Part shown: positions 40,321-48,262 of the stretch, piece by piece | Position numbering within the stretch: the stretch's first letter is position 1 | Layout of the letters: each line of letters starts with the position of its first letter | Source of the DNA: Desulfolinea sp964487745 | GTDB lineage: Bacteria > Chloroflexota > Anaerolineae > Anaerolineales > Villigracilaceae | Reading direction: 5' to 3' | Length of the DNA: 64,000 bases | Assembly: GCA_964487745.1 (NCBI GenBank) | Contig: CAZASG010000004.1 | Location: 1 to 64,000, forward strand | The notes under the pieces: model-generated | What the model saw: only the letters and a program-made list of their open reading frames with translations | Databases searched by the model: none | What the model was told of the DNA's origin: nothing | Made by a program: the position numbers and the translations under genes

Positions 40321-41859
40321 ATGAAAGAATTTTTAGGAAAGCGTCTTGATTACCTTTTCCGCTCAACACGTGGGCTGACCTTGGTTGCCATTTCAGCTGT
40401 AGCAATTGTTACAGCGATCTGGGGAACCCTCTCCGGCCCGATGGTTGAGTGGGGTGTTCGAGACATCACCGTCAAACTGCTCAACATCGACTTGATACAA
40501 GCCGAGCGTGAAGGGCGCATTATCATGCTCTATCACACTATCGCAATGAGCATCGTTGCCATCGAAGTTTATTTCATGACCGAAATACTCCCGATGAAAC
40601 GCCACGAACAGGTTACCATCAATGCGACTACCACTGTTGGTTATCTGCTGGCATTGATTTTCGGGATGGGTTTTGCCTACTTCGGACATAATTTCGTTTT
40701 CCATGGGCTATTCCTTGTCGGACAGTCGCTGCTTTTCTTTGCAGGTATTTTGCTTGCAGCAGCACTTTGGCCTTGGAAGAAGGAATATCGCCTCGAAGCG
40801 GATTCCCCATACGCACACACGAAAAAAGGCGTTGATCTGGAAAGACTCGCTTTCTTCACCATGGCAATTGCTACTCTGCTTTCCGCGACCTTTGGTGCCG
40901 TGACAGGCTCCTATTGGGGCAACGGACACGAAACCTTCCTCGGTGAAGACCTGATCCGTGTACCGCACAAAACAGCGTTGCAAAAAGCCATTATCGGCCA
41001 TCTTCACATCATGCTCACGCTTATTGCAGTGGCTATCACCTTGATTGTTGGGCGTTGGATGAAATTTAAGGGTATTTTGCACCGTGTTGCCATGCCGCTG
41101 ATGATCATCGGTACGATCATTATCACCTTTGGTGCACTCTCGGTGGTTTGGTTCACTTGGGCGCATACCACGATCTACTTTGGGTCTGTCTTCGTGATGT
41201 TTGCAGCCCTGCTATATGTGATATATACCTGGGATAAGCTCATCAAAGAGGGCACCGCCGACATTGAAAAACCGACCTTTGGACAGAAAATGGGCGCACT
41301 CCTGCGTGACCCGCTCAAGTTCGGTCCCGGCTGGCAGATGGTCTTTATGAATTTCACCGTCAGCGGCGTGGGTATCTTCATGGCTGTCAAACTCGATGAA
41401 ATTTTCCGTGTTTGGCCCCACCGCGAAGAACGCATTACCCTAACTGGGCATTGGCATATTCTTGCGGCTATTATTGCTACGATCATCCTCTTCTACTTCA
41501 TGGATCTTTCCAAAGTTGAAGGTAAGGCACGCAAGTGGGGAGGTTGGACGATTATCATTATGTCTGATCTTGCCTTTGCGATGGCAACTGTCTTCTCCAT
41601 GAAGCGTCTTTTCGTTGCTGAGAGTGAGCAGCAGTCCCTAGTGAATATGGTCATGCTCCTGATGGACCTGGGCTTGGGTGTTGTGCTGGTCGTTTTGGCG
41701 ATCTTCCTGATCTGGCGGCTTTATGATCTCTTCAAGGATAAAGGCTACTGGCAGGAAGAGTTCACTACCGAGAAGAAAGTGAATGCTGAAGCCGAATTGG
41801 AAGAACAAAAACGCAAAATAGAAGAACTTAAAGCCACCCTCGAGGAGGTGTCCGAATGA
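40321..41859 (+). CDS. Divergent heme-copper-oxidase-like 12-TM His-rich protein
   Basis: 512 residues with about twelve predicted helices and a C-terminal coiled coil (about 485-510). His72 lies in helix 2 (MLYHTIAMS), His227/His229 in helix 6 (GHLH), His282 after helix 7 (WAHTT) and His377/His379 in helix 10 (GHWH). In heme-copper oxidases and NO reductases, helix 2 and the HxH of helix 10 bind the hemes, so those positions fit. The copper-site signatures (HPEVY-type and HH) are absent and replaced by GHLH and a single His. A heme O synthase gene lies nearby. Activity is unknown: a new NO or oxygen reductase, or a redox-inactive relative. GGAG precedes the ATG. Confidence 0.5.
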   Translation: MKEFLGKRLDYLFRSTRGLTLVAISAVAIVTAIWGTLSGPMVEWGVRDITVKLLNIDLIQAEREGRIIMLYHTIAMSIVAIEVYFMTEILPMKRHEQVTINATTTVGYLLALIFGMGFAYFGHNFVFHGLFLVGQSLLFFAGILLAAALWPWKKEYRLEADSPYAHTKKGVDLERLAFFTMAIATLLSATFGAVTGSYWGNGHETFLGEDLIRVPHKTALQKAIIGHLHIMLTLIAVAITLIVGRWMKFKGILHRVAMPLMIIGTIIITFGALSVVWFTWAHTTIYFGSVFVMFAALLYVIYTWDKLIKEGTADIEKPTFGQKMGALLRDPLKFGPGWQMVFMNFTVSGVGIFMAVKLDEIFRVWPHREERITLTGHWHILAAIIATIILFYFMDLSKVEGKARKWGGWTIIIMSDLAFAMATVFSMKRLFVAESEQQSLVNMVMLLMDLGLGVVLVVLAIFLIWRLYDLFKDKGYWQEEFTTEKKVNAEAELEEQKRKIEELKATLEEVSE

Positions 41860-42818
41860 AGAAGTTCATTTTCCTCGTAACGCTCCTGACCTTGGGCTTG
41901 CTCAGCGCCTGTGGACCGGCTCCCAGCGTGAGCGCGATCGAGCCACCCTATGTCGAGACAGGTGTTGATCCGGAAACGTGGGCAAGCATCCCGGCGGGCG
42001 ATTTCCCGTTTGGGCAGCACGATCACATTACCCATGTGGATGAATTCGAGATCATGGTCACGGATGTCACGGTCGAGCAGTATGTCCAATTCCTGAACGC
42101 AGCCCTGAGAGCTGGCGAGATCAGTGTTGGAGATTTTGAAGTCGAAGCAGGTGAAATCCTGTGGCATGAAGAAGGTGTTGGTGGCTACCATCCCGGCGAT
42201 CCCTTCGATGGTTACAAACACGAAGAAGAGATCAAGCCTGGCGATAAGCTTTATATGCCCTTCGACAGCGGTTTGCGCTTGACTTATGATGGTTCGACCT
42301 TTACTGCGATGGATTCCTACACCAACCACCCGATGACACTCATCACTTGGTGGGGAGCGAACGCCTACTGCGAATTTTATGATTATCGTCTACCCCTCGA
42401 AGTAGAGTGGGAAAAAGCTGCCCGCGGTACTGAGTATGTAGATGGGCACGGTCTGCCTTTCCCGTGGGGTACCGAAATTCATGGAAACAATGCCAATTTC
42501 TATTCATCCTTCGATCTCTTCGAGAAGATGTTCGGGAAACTTGGCAATACCACCCCTGTAGGTTTCTACAATGGTCAGATTTATGATCTTGGTGAAGGTT
42601 CCTATGAAACCCACGATTCCGTTAGCCCCTATGGTCTTTACGATATGGCTGGTAACGTCTGGCAGTGGATGGGCGATGATTACCACGATCAACACTATCG
42701 CCACATGCGTGGCGGCAGCTTCTATTCTTATGAAGTTGATCTACGTGTCTGGAAGAGCAATTCAGCCGGTCCACAGCATTACAGCCCCGCGCTGGGCTTC
42801 CGCTGCGCACGAGATTAG
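41856..42818 (+). CDS. Formylglycine-generating-enzyme-fold (SUMF1) lipoprotein
   Basis: 320 residues. A lipoprotein signal with LLSAC (Cys19) is followed by an FGE/SUMF1 domain: SIPAGDFPFG, TVEQYVQFLN, HPMTLITWWGANAYCEFYDYRLPLEVEWEKAARG, YDMAGNVWQW, MRGGSFYS and LGFRCARD at the end. The paired active-site cysteines of true formylglycine enzymes are not both evident, so it is probably non-catalytic. Its ATG overlaps the oxidase-like gene by 4 bp, so the two are made together; it may be an extracytoplasmic accessory subunit. Confidence 0.82.
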   Translation: MKKFIFLVTLLTLGLLSACGPAPSVSAIEPPYVETGVDPETWASIPAGDFPFGQHDHITHVDEFEIMVTDVTVEQYVQFLNAALRAGEISVGDFEVEAGEILWHEEGVGGYHPGDPFDGYKHEEEIKPGDKLYMPFDSGLRLTYDGSTFTAMDSYTNHPMTLITWWGANAYCEFYDYRLPLEVEWEKAARGTEYVDGHGLPFPWGTEIHGNNANFYSSFDLFEKMFGKLGNTTPVGFYNGQIYDLGEGSYETHDSVSPYGLYDMAGNVWQWMGDDYHDQHYRHMRGGSFYSYEVDLRVWKSNSAGPQHYSPALGFRCARD

Positions 42819-42832
42819 TTTATAAGCAAACG

Positions 42833-42865
42833 AAAAGGAGCAGCGAAAAAGCTGCTCCTTTTTTG
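42833..42865 (+). terminator. Terminator after the SUMF1-fold gene
   Basis: Stem AAAAGGAGCAGC with GCTGCTCCTTTT around a 6-nt loop, then a T run. Confidence 0.85.
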
Positions 42866-42904
42866 AACTTTTTCACATCTTTTTTATCTCCTTAATGTTA
42901 TACT
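42863..42904 (+). promoter_or_regulatory. Weak FNR-like site and -10 before the heme O synthase gene
   Basis: TTGAA-CTTT-TTCAC (42863-42876) is a one-mismatch inverted repeat centred 29.5 bp before TATACT (42899-42904). It overlaps the terminator T tract, so it is only a candidate. Confidence 0.3.
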
Positions 42905-43003
42905 GCGTACGATCTAAGACAAGGACTTTGCCCACCTGCTCGGTTGTAGAGCACTTTATTGTTGAAGCAAAAATCCTGCATCAAAATTTCTATGGAGAAT
43001 CAT

Positions 43004-43858
43004 GTGAATAGATTAAAAGCAAAACTCCGTCTTTACTTACCCCTCATCAAAAGCACACAAACCATTCTGTTGATAACAACGGGTTTGGCTGGCTATATGA
43101 GCGCTCGCTGCCCTGTAACAACCATGGCAACGATGGTTGGTTTAGGTGCAAGTCTTCTTCTTTCCATTAGTGGTAGTACGATCCTTAATATGTGGTATGA
43201 CCGCGATATCGACGCCAAAATGGGGCGTACGACCAAGCGCCCGCTTCCTGCGGGTTTGCTTGATCCCAAGGAAGTGCTGTGGGTCGGGCTTGTCATCTCC
43301 GCGCTCGGTGTTGGGATCGCCCTCGTCATGGATATTCTTTATGGTGTGATCATTTTTAGCGGTTTATTTATCGATGTGGTCATTTACACTATTTGGCTCA
43401 AACGTAAAACCGCCTGGTCGATTGTCTGGGGCGGTATCTCTGGTGGGATGCCCATTCTGGCTGGCCGCGCCCTTGGTATTGGTGCCGTCGACTGGGTCGG
43501 TGTCGCCCTGACCCTCGCCATTCTATTCTGGATTCCTACGCATATTCTGACTTTTTCCATGCGTTATCGTAAAGATTACAGTGATGCTGATGTGCCCACA
43601 TTCCCATCTACTTACGGCGATAAAGTGACGCAGATGATCATTGCTGTTTCGAGCATTCTCGCGGCACTAACCATTGGTTTGGCTGCCTATGGCATAGGCA
43701 CCGAATGGGGCTTCCTACGCCTGATGGCGGTTCTCTCCGGCGGTTTGCTGGCACTTGCGATCGCCACCATTGTCAAGCCCTCCGAGACCGTCAATTTTGG
43801 GCTCTTCAAATATGCTTCGCTCTATATGCTTAGCTCAATGATCCTGTTGATGTTCTAG
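43004..43858 (+). CDS. ctaB: Heme O synthase (protoheme IX farnesyltransferase, UbiA family)
   Basis: 284 residues from GTG 43004, which has GGAG 6 nt upstream; an in-frame ATG at 42992 is possible. UbiA-family motifs: NMWYDRDIDAKMGRT with KRPLPAG (first Asp-rich site) and WIPTHILTFSMRYRKDYSDADVPTFP (second site), with about nine helices. It converts heme B to heme O with farnesyl diphosphate, a cofactor of some heme-copper oxidases. Its place after the oxidase-like block suggests it supplies heme to that protein (inference). Confidence 0.85.
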   Translation: MNRLKAKLRLYLPLIKSTQTILLITTGLAGYMSARCPVTTMATMVGLGASLLLSISGSTILNMWYDRDIDAKMGRTTKRPLPAGLLDPKEVLWVGLVISALGVGIALVMDILYGVIIFSGLFIDVVIYTIWLKRKTAWSIVWGGISGGMPILAGRALGIGAVDWVGVALTLAILFWIPTHILTFSMRYRKDYSDADVPTFPSTYGDKVTQMIIAVSSILAALTIGLAAYGIGTEWGFLRLMAVLSGGLLALAIATIVKPSETVNFGLFKYASLYMLSSMILLMF

Positions 43859-43870
43859 GCTGGGATTCCG

Positions 43871-44476
43871 ATGAAAAAAATCTCAGCTCTTGAGCGTATT
43901 TTACTGCTCGTGATGGTGCTTCTAGCATCCTATCAGATCGTGGATGGGATTGCTGACGCCGGGACCTTCGCCATAGGAGCATATACCATATCCTTTGGTG
44001 TATTGCTTGTGGCAGGCTTGCTCATTATCATCCTTGGCTTTGATATCCTCGATAGTCCGTTGGTGGTCATTGTCTCGACCATTATCCCGCTAAGCCTGTC
44101 ACTTGGTTTGGTTGCCGAATATCTCTCTGAATGGCGCACCTACTACTTGATCTTTGCGTTTTTTGGCTTTCTGTTGATCGCTGTTACTCGTTATACAGCG
44201 AGTGGGGGGCTGGCCATCCTTCCTGTTGCTGTGGTTCATGGCGTTTCTGGGGTAGTTATCTTCCTGCTTCCGATCATCTACAGCTTGCAAGGGCGCACTC
44301 CCTTTGGCTTCATTTTGGTTGGGATTGGTGGAGCGCTAATCGGGGGTGTCGGGTTATTGCTTACCTTCCTGAAATCGGGCAAACCCATTCTTTCAAAAGA
44401 AAAGATACTAATGCTCTTTCCGATATTACTGTTGCTGATGACGTTGACATTTGTGATTGGTTTTATGGTTGCGTAA
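43871..44476 (+). CDS. Six-to-seven-helix membrane protein, copy 2
   Basis: 201 residues, paralog of 39518-40153 (GLLIIILGFDILDSPLVVIVSTIIPLSLS and VHGVSGVVIFLLP). It starts 12 bp after ctaB with a weak ribosome-binding site, so it is probably read in an operon with it. The two copies bracket the oxidase-like, SUMF1-fold and ctaB genes. Function unknown. Confidence 0.68.
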   Translation: MKKISALERILLLVMVLLASYQIVDGIADAGTFAIGAYTISFGVLLVAGLLIIILGFDILDSPLVVIVSTIIPLSLSLGLVAEYLSEWRTYYLIFAFFGFLLIAVTRYTASGGLAILPVAVVHGVSGVVIFLLPIIYSLQGRTPFGFILVGIGGALIGGVGLLLTFLKSGKPILSKEKILMLFPILLLLMTLTFVIGFMVA

Positions 44477-44492
44477 CTATTTTCTAAAAGAG

Positions 44493-44525
44493 AAAAGCCC
44501 CGAGCGAATTTCGCTCGGGGCTTTT
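44493..44525. terminator. Bidirectional terminator closing the accessory island
   Basis: A 16-bp perfect inverted repeat (AAAAGCCCCGAGCGAA and its complement) between convergent transcription units, with A/T tracts on both sides. Confidence 0.88.
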
Positions 44526-44536
44526 ACTTTCAGGAA

Positions 44537-45856
44537 CTATTTCCCAAACTTCTCTTTCAGCAGATCTTCCAGAGTCGGGGTGCCGATCTCCTGGAGTTCG
44601 TAGCGAACACGCTGAGAGGGCTTGTCGATCTTGATGATGCGGGTCAGGTCGATGGGGGTACCGATCACGACCATATCCACATCGGCAGCGGCGATAGTGG
44701 CTTCAAGATCACGCATCTGTGCTTCGCCATAGCCCATAGCAGGGAGAATATTGCCAGTTTCGGGATATTTCTCGAAAGTCTCGGCAATGGATTTCACAGC
44801 AAAGGGGCGCGGATCAACGATTTCAGCAGCACCAAAACGGCGAGCGGCAACATAGCCAGCACCGTATTTCATTTCGCCGTGGGTCAGGGTCGGGCCATCT
44901 TCTACGACCAAAACGCGTTTGCCGCGGATCATGTCGGGGTTATCGACGAAGAGCGGGGATGCGCCTTCGATGACGACAGCGTTCGGGTTGAGACTATGTA
45001 AATTTTCGCGTACCGTGATGACGTCATCGGGCGAAGCGGTGTCGACCTTGTTCAGGACGAAGACATCGGCTGTACGGGCATTCTGCTCGCCGGGATAGTA
45101 GCTAAGTTCGTGTCCCGGGCGATGCGGGTCAGCGACAACGATCTCCATATCGGAGACGTAGAAGGGGATGTCGTTGTTACCACCATCCCAAAGGACGATG
45201 TCAACTTCCTTTTCAGCTTCGCGCAAGATGGCTTCGTAATCGACACCGGCGAAAACGATCACACCGTTATCAATGTGGGGTTCGTACTCTTCGCGCTCTT
45301 CGATGGTGCATTCGTGCTTGTCGAGATCGCTGTAATCAGCGAAGCGCTGAACGGCCTGTTTTGCCAAATCGCCGTAAGGCATGGGATGACGGATTGCGGC
45401 CACTTTGTAGCCCATGTCACGAAGGATGAGGGAAACACGGCGGGTGGTCTGTGATTTACCACAGCCTGTGCGGACGGCACATACGGAAACCAAGGGTTTC
45501 GTGGACTTGACCTGGGTTGGCGCGGCACCAATAAGCTTGAAATCTGCGCCCAGAGCATTGACTTGTGAAGCCTTGTGCATCACGTATTCGTGGGGCACAT
45601 CGGAGTAAGCGAAGACAACTTCGGTTACATCCAGCTCTTTGATGAGCTTTTCAAGATCGGCTTCGTCATGGATGGGGATGCCCTCAGGATAAAGCTCGCC
45701 TGCGAGAACGGCAGGATATACACGTCCTTCGATATCGGGGATCTGGGTAGCCGTAAACGCGACTACTTCATAATCCTTGTTTTCACGGTAGACGGTGTTG
45801 AAGTTGTGGAAGTCGCGGCCTGCGGCTCCCATGATGAGGGTACGGATAGGGGACAT
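44537..45856 (-). CDS. Cyclic 2,3-diphosphoglycerate-synthetase-like P-loop protein
   Basis: 439 residues. The N-terminus is Rossmann-like (RTLIMGAAGRDFHNFN), the P-loop region is VRTGCGKSQTTRR (about 130-143), followed by KHECTIEEREEYEPH and an NKVD motif. This matches the family annotated as cyclic 2,3-diphosphoglycerate synthetase in methanogens; bacterial members are common but their product has rarely been tested. AAGGAG precedes the ATG. Cytoplasmic. Downstream of argS. Confidence 0.8.
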   Translation of the reverse strand: MSPIRTLIMGAAGRDFHNFNTVYRENKDYEVVAFTATQIPDIEGRVYPAVLAGELYPEGIPIHDEADLEKLIKELDVTEVVFAYSDVPHEYVMHKASQVNALGADFKLIGAAPTQVKSTKPLVSVCAVRTGCGKSQTTRRVSLILRDMGYKVAAIRHPMPYGDLAKQAVQRFADYSDLDKHECTIEEREEYEPHIDNGVIVFAGVDYEAILREAEKEVDIVLWDGGNNDIPFYVSDMEIVVADPHRPGHELSYYPGEQNARTADVFVLNKVDTASPDDVITVRENLHSLNPNAVVIEGASPLFVDNPDMIRGKRVLVVEDGPTLTHGEMKYGAGYVAARRFGAAEIVDPRPFAVKSIAETFEKYPETGNILPAMGYGEAQMRDLEATIAAADVDMVVIGTPIDLTRIIKIDKPSQRVRYELQEIGTPTLEDLLKEKFGK

Positions 45857-45932
45857 TAAACTGACTCCTTACAGAAAGATGAATTTCAATCGAATACCGT
45901 TCCTGTGCACGTTGGTCACACTAGATATGCAA

Positions 45933-45964
45933 CAAGAAACTCCTGCGCTTTAAAGGAGTTCTTG
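45933..45964 (-). terminator. Hairpin after argS
   Basis: CAAGAA-A-CTCCT pairs with AGGAG-TTCTTG around a 9-nt loop, one bulged A. It lies in the 196-bp gap between argS and the diphosphoglycerate-synthetase-like gene. No other element was recognised in the gap. Confidence 0.4.
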
Positions 45965-46052
45965 GCACAGACCTGCCCTGTGAGCAAGGCTGCGCAGCCC
46001 GTACAAAAAACGGGAACGATTGATTTTCGTAACGGGGAACTCCCCCGCTACG

Positions 46053-47867
46053 TCACATCACTTCTGGGGCTGTGATGCCCAAAAGCGCCAAGGCGTTGGC
46101 GAGAGTTTGCTTGGATGCAGCCACAAGCCGCAGCCGAGCATCTCGGATGGAGTCTGTTTCGGCTTTGAGCACCGAAACGGCGTGATAGAAAGAATGGAAC
46201 GCGCTCGCAAGGTCGTAGGCGTAGGTCGCCATCACCATCGGGCGGTATTCATTCGCGGCTTCCTGCACTTTGGCTGGGAAGCGAGAGAGGAGTTCGATCA
46301 ACTCAACTTCGTGTGAAGTCAGTTCGTAATCAAAGGCAGCTTTTTCATCACCAACAGAATTGGCTTTCGCTAAAATGCTGTTGGCGCGCACATGCGCATT
46401 CTGGATGTAGGGGCCGGTATGCCCTTCAAAGCTGAGGGCTTTCTCAACATCGAATACAGTATCGCGGACGTTATCGACCGAGAGCATCGCATAGGCCAAT
46501 GCACCGAGCCCAACGGCGTTGGCGACGTCGGCGCGAGCTTCTTCGCTCAGGTCGGGATTCTTTTCTTTGCTGGTTTCGGTGAAGCGGCGGATGGCTTCGT
46601 CGGCAACATCCTTGAAGAGTACCACGCGCCCCTTACGGGCAGACATGGCCCCTTCGGGTAGGCTCACAAAACCATAACCAAGGTGATAGCATTTCTCAGC
46701 TTGTTCAAAACCCCATAATTCAAGGATCTTGAAGGCTTGCATGAAGTGCATTGACTGGCGTACATCCACAACATAGACAGAACGATCGACGCCGAAGTCA
46801 TTGAATTTTTTCTTCGCTAATGAAAGATCTTTGGTCAAATAAAGGCTGGTGCCATCATTTCGCAAGATAACATTCGTGCGGTATTTTTCTTTTTCAAGGC
46901 CAAGTTTCTCGTCGATTTTGACGATCACTGCGCCACCTTCGGGGCGTTCATCGGTGGCGATATCGAGTTTGATCAGTTCTTCGACGATCTCTTTCGAGGG
47001 CTCATCTTCGATACTTTCGAAGAACCAGGTGTCGATCTCGATACCAATTTGCTGGAGAATTTCTTTCAGCTCGACCAAGCTCCATTCGCGGGTTTCACGC
47101 CAAAGGTCACGGATGTATTCGTCACCCGCATCCCATTTGCGGTACATCTCTCGGCGTTCCGCATCATAGGCTTCGCGCTGGGCGCGTTCTTCATCCGTCT
47201 CATTTTCTTTTTCAGTCAGCAGGTTGGTGGCTTCCACATAAAGTTTGAGCAGCCACTGGCCGCGCTCGTGGATGCCCTCCGGCTCCTGTCCTTTGTAGAA
47301 GTTTTCGTAGATCCACAAAACGGTGATAACGCCAAGGCCGATATCGCCGGGATAGGCGGCACGAATGGTCTCGAAGCCTGCAAATTCGACCAAGCGGGCG
47401 AGGGATTCGCCGAGGATGGCGTTGCGATAATGCCCGATGTGGAAGGAGTGATGGGTGTTGGGCTGGGCATATTCAACCATGATACGCTCGCCTTTCGGCT
47501 TGCCACGCCCAAAATCACTTTGATCCTGAAGAATAGCGCCTACGACGCGCTCAGCAAAATCTTCCGTGACGAAATAGAGGTTGAGGTAGCCCTTAACCGC
47601 TTCAATGCGACCGATGCCCTCGGGCAGACCGATCAACTCTTTAATAGCTTCAGCGATCTCCTGCGCCCGCTGCGGGACGATGACTTTTTTACCCGTCCCT
47701 TTGGCAGCTTTGGCTTCATTGGCCGCCGTCTGAAAAAATGATGTGGAAGTACCCCACTCCCCATTAAAAGGGATGGGCATCCACTTTAGCGGCGCGAGGG
47801 GGATGTCGTTTTCGGCGCAGTAGGCGCGAATATTTTCTTCGATCTGTAGGGTTTCTTCAGTGAACAT
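46053..47867 (-). CDS. argS: Arginine-tRNA ligase
   Basis: 604 residues, class I synthetase. VEYAQPNTHHSFHIGHYRN carries the HIGH motif (143-146); GAMSARKGR is the KMSKS-equivalent, a variant seen in many ArgRS. The C-terminus holds the DALR anticodon-binding domain (AYAMLSVDNVRD ... HVRANSILAK). The first 100 residues form the ArgRS-specific N domain. A TATAAT-CGCCCC promoter lies about 35 bp before the ATG. A tRNA-Arg gene occurs at the far end of the window. Confidence 0.95.
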   Translation of the reverse strand: MFTEETLQIEENIRAYCAENDIPLAPLKWMPIPFNGEWGTSTSFFQTAANEAKAAKGTGKKVIVPQRAQEIAEAIKELIGLPEGIGRIEAVKGYLNLYFVTEDFAERVVGAILQDQSDFGRGKPKGERIMVEYAQPNTHHSFHIGHYRNAILGESLARLVEFAGFETIRAAYPGDIGLGVITVLWIYENFYKGQEPEGIHERGQWLLKLYVEATNLLTEKENETDEERAQREAYDAERREMYRKWDAGDEYIRDLWRETREWSLVELKEILQQIGIEIDTWFFESIEDEPSKEIVEELIKLDIATDERPEGGAVIVKIDEKLGLEKEKYRTNVILRNDGTSLYLTKDLSLAKKKFNDFGVDRSVYVVDVRQSMHFMQAFKILELWGFEQAEKCYHLGYGFVSLPEGAMSARKGRVVLFKDVADEAIRRFTETSKEKNPDLSEEARADVANAVGLGALAYAMLSVDNVRDTVFDVEKALSFEGHTGPYIQNAHVRANSILAKANSVGDEKAAFDYELTSHEVELIELLSRFPAKVQEAANEYRPMVMATYAYDLASAFHSFYHAVSVLKAETDSIRDARLRLVAASKQTLANALALLGITAPEVM

Positions 47868-47892
47868 AATGACCTATAAATTGATTATTTTA

Positions 47893-47906
47893 GCGGGGCG
47901 ATTATA
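47893..47906 (-). promoter_or_regulatory. argS -10 with GC-rich discriminator
   Basis: Minus strand TATAAT (47906-47901) followed by CGCCCCGC. The -35 is not clear. Same layout as the tRNA-Arg and TIGR03960 promoters. Confidence 0.5.
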
Positions 47907-47907
47907 T

Positions 47908-48262
47908 CACGGGGAGTGGTATGAGCTTTTCACTTTTCTTACTACAAAGTGTCATATTTAATCGAATACAGCCACCGCCCGCACAGGTGATCCGGTCCCG
48001 CCGCAGATTTTATCACTCATCCTTCTCACACTTTAAATTAAACAAGAAACGACCGTCCTCGCTGGCAGACGAGGAGGTCGTTTCCTGGTGGACCTACAGG
48101 ACTCGTGTTTCCTACTTCAATATTTCATCAAGAGAACAGAAATCCGCTCCCTTGTAAATCCCAATAAAATCAGGAGAAATCTTTATAGAGCACATTTACG
48201 AGCTGAAAATGCGAAAGAGTTGCATGAACCATTCTTTCAACGCCTTTTTCCAAGCCGACGCT
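47908..48262 (-). other. Intergenic region between ftsZ and argS
   Basis: No gene with a ribosome-binding site was seen. It contains the ftsZ terminator at 48046-48084 (GAAACGACC with GGTCGTTTC, inner CCTCG/CGAGG), read on the minus strand into a T-rich tract. Confidence 0.6.

Noticed and set aside
21235..44476. Complete denitrification gene cluster
   Set aside because: No nirK, nirS, nosZ or canonical norB could be recognised; only regulators and accessory-type proteins are present.
45110..45454. Long frame opposite the diphosphoglycerate-synthetase-like gene
   Set aside because: Shadow frame; the minus-strand gene has the family motifs and AAGGAG start.
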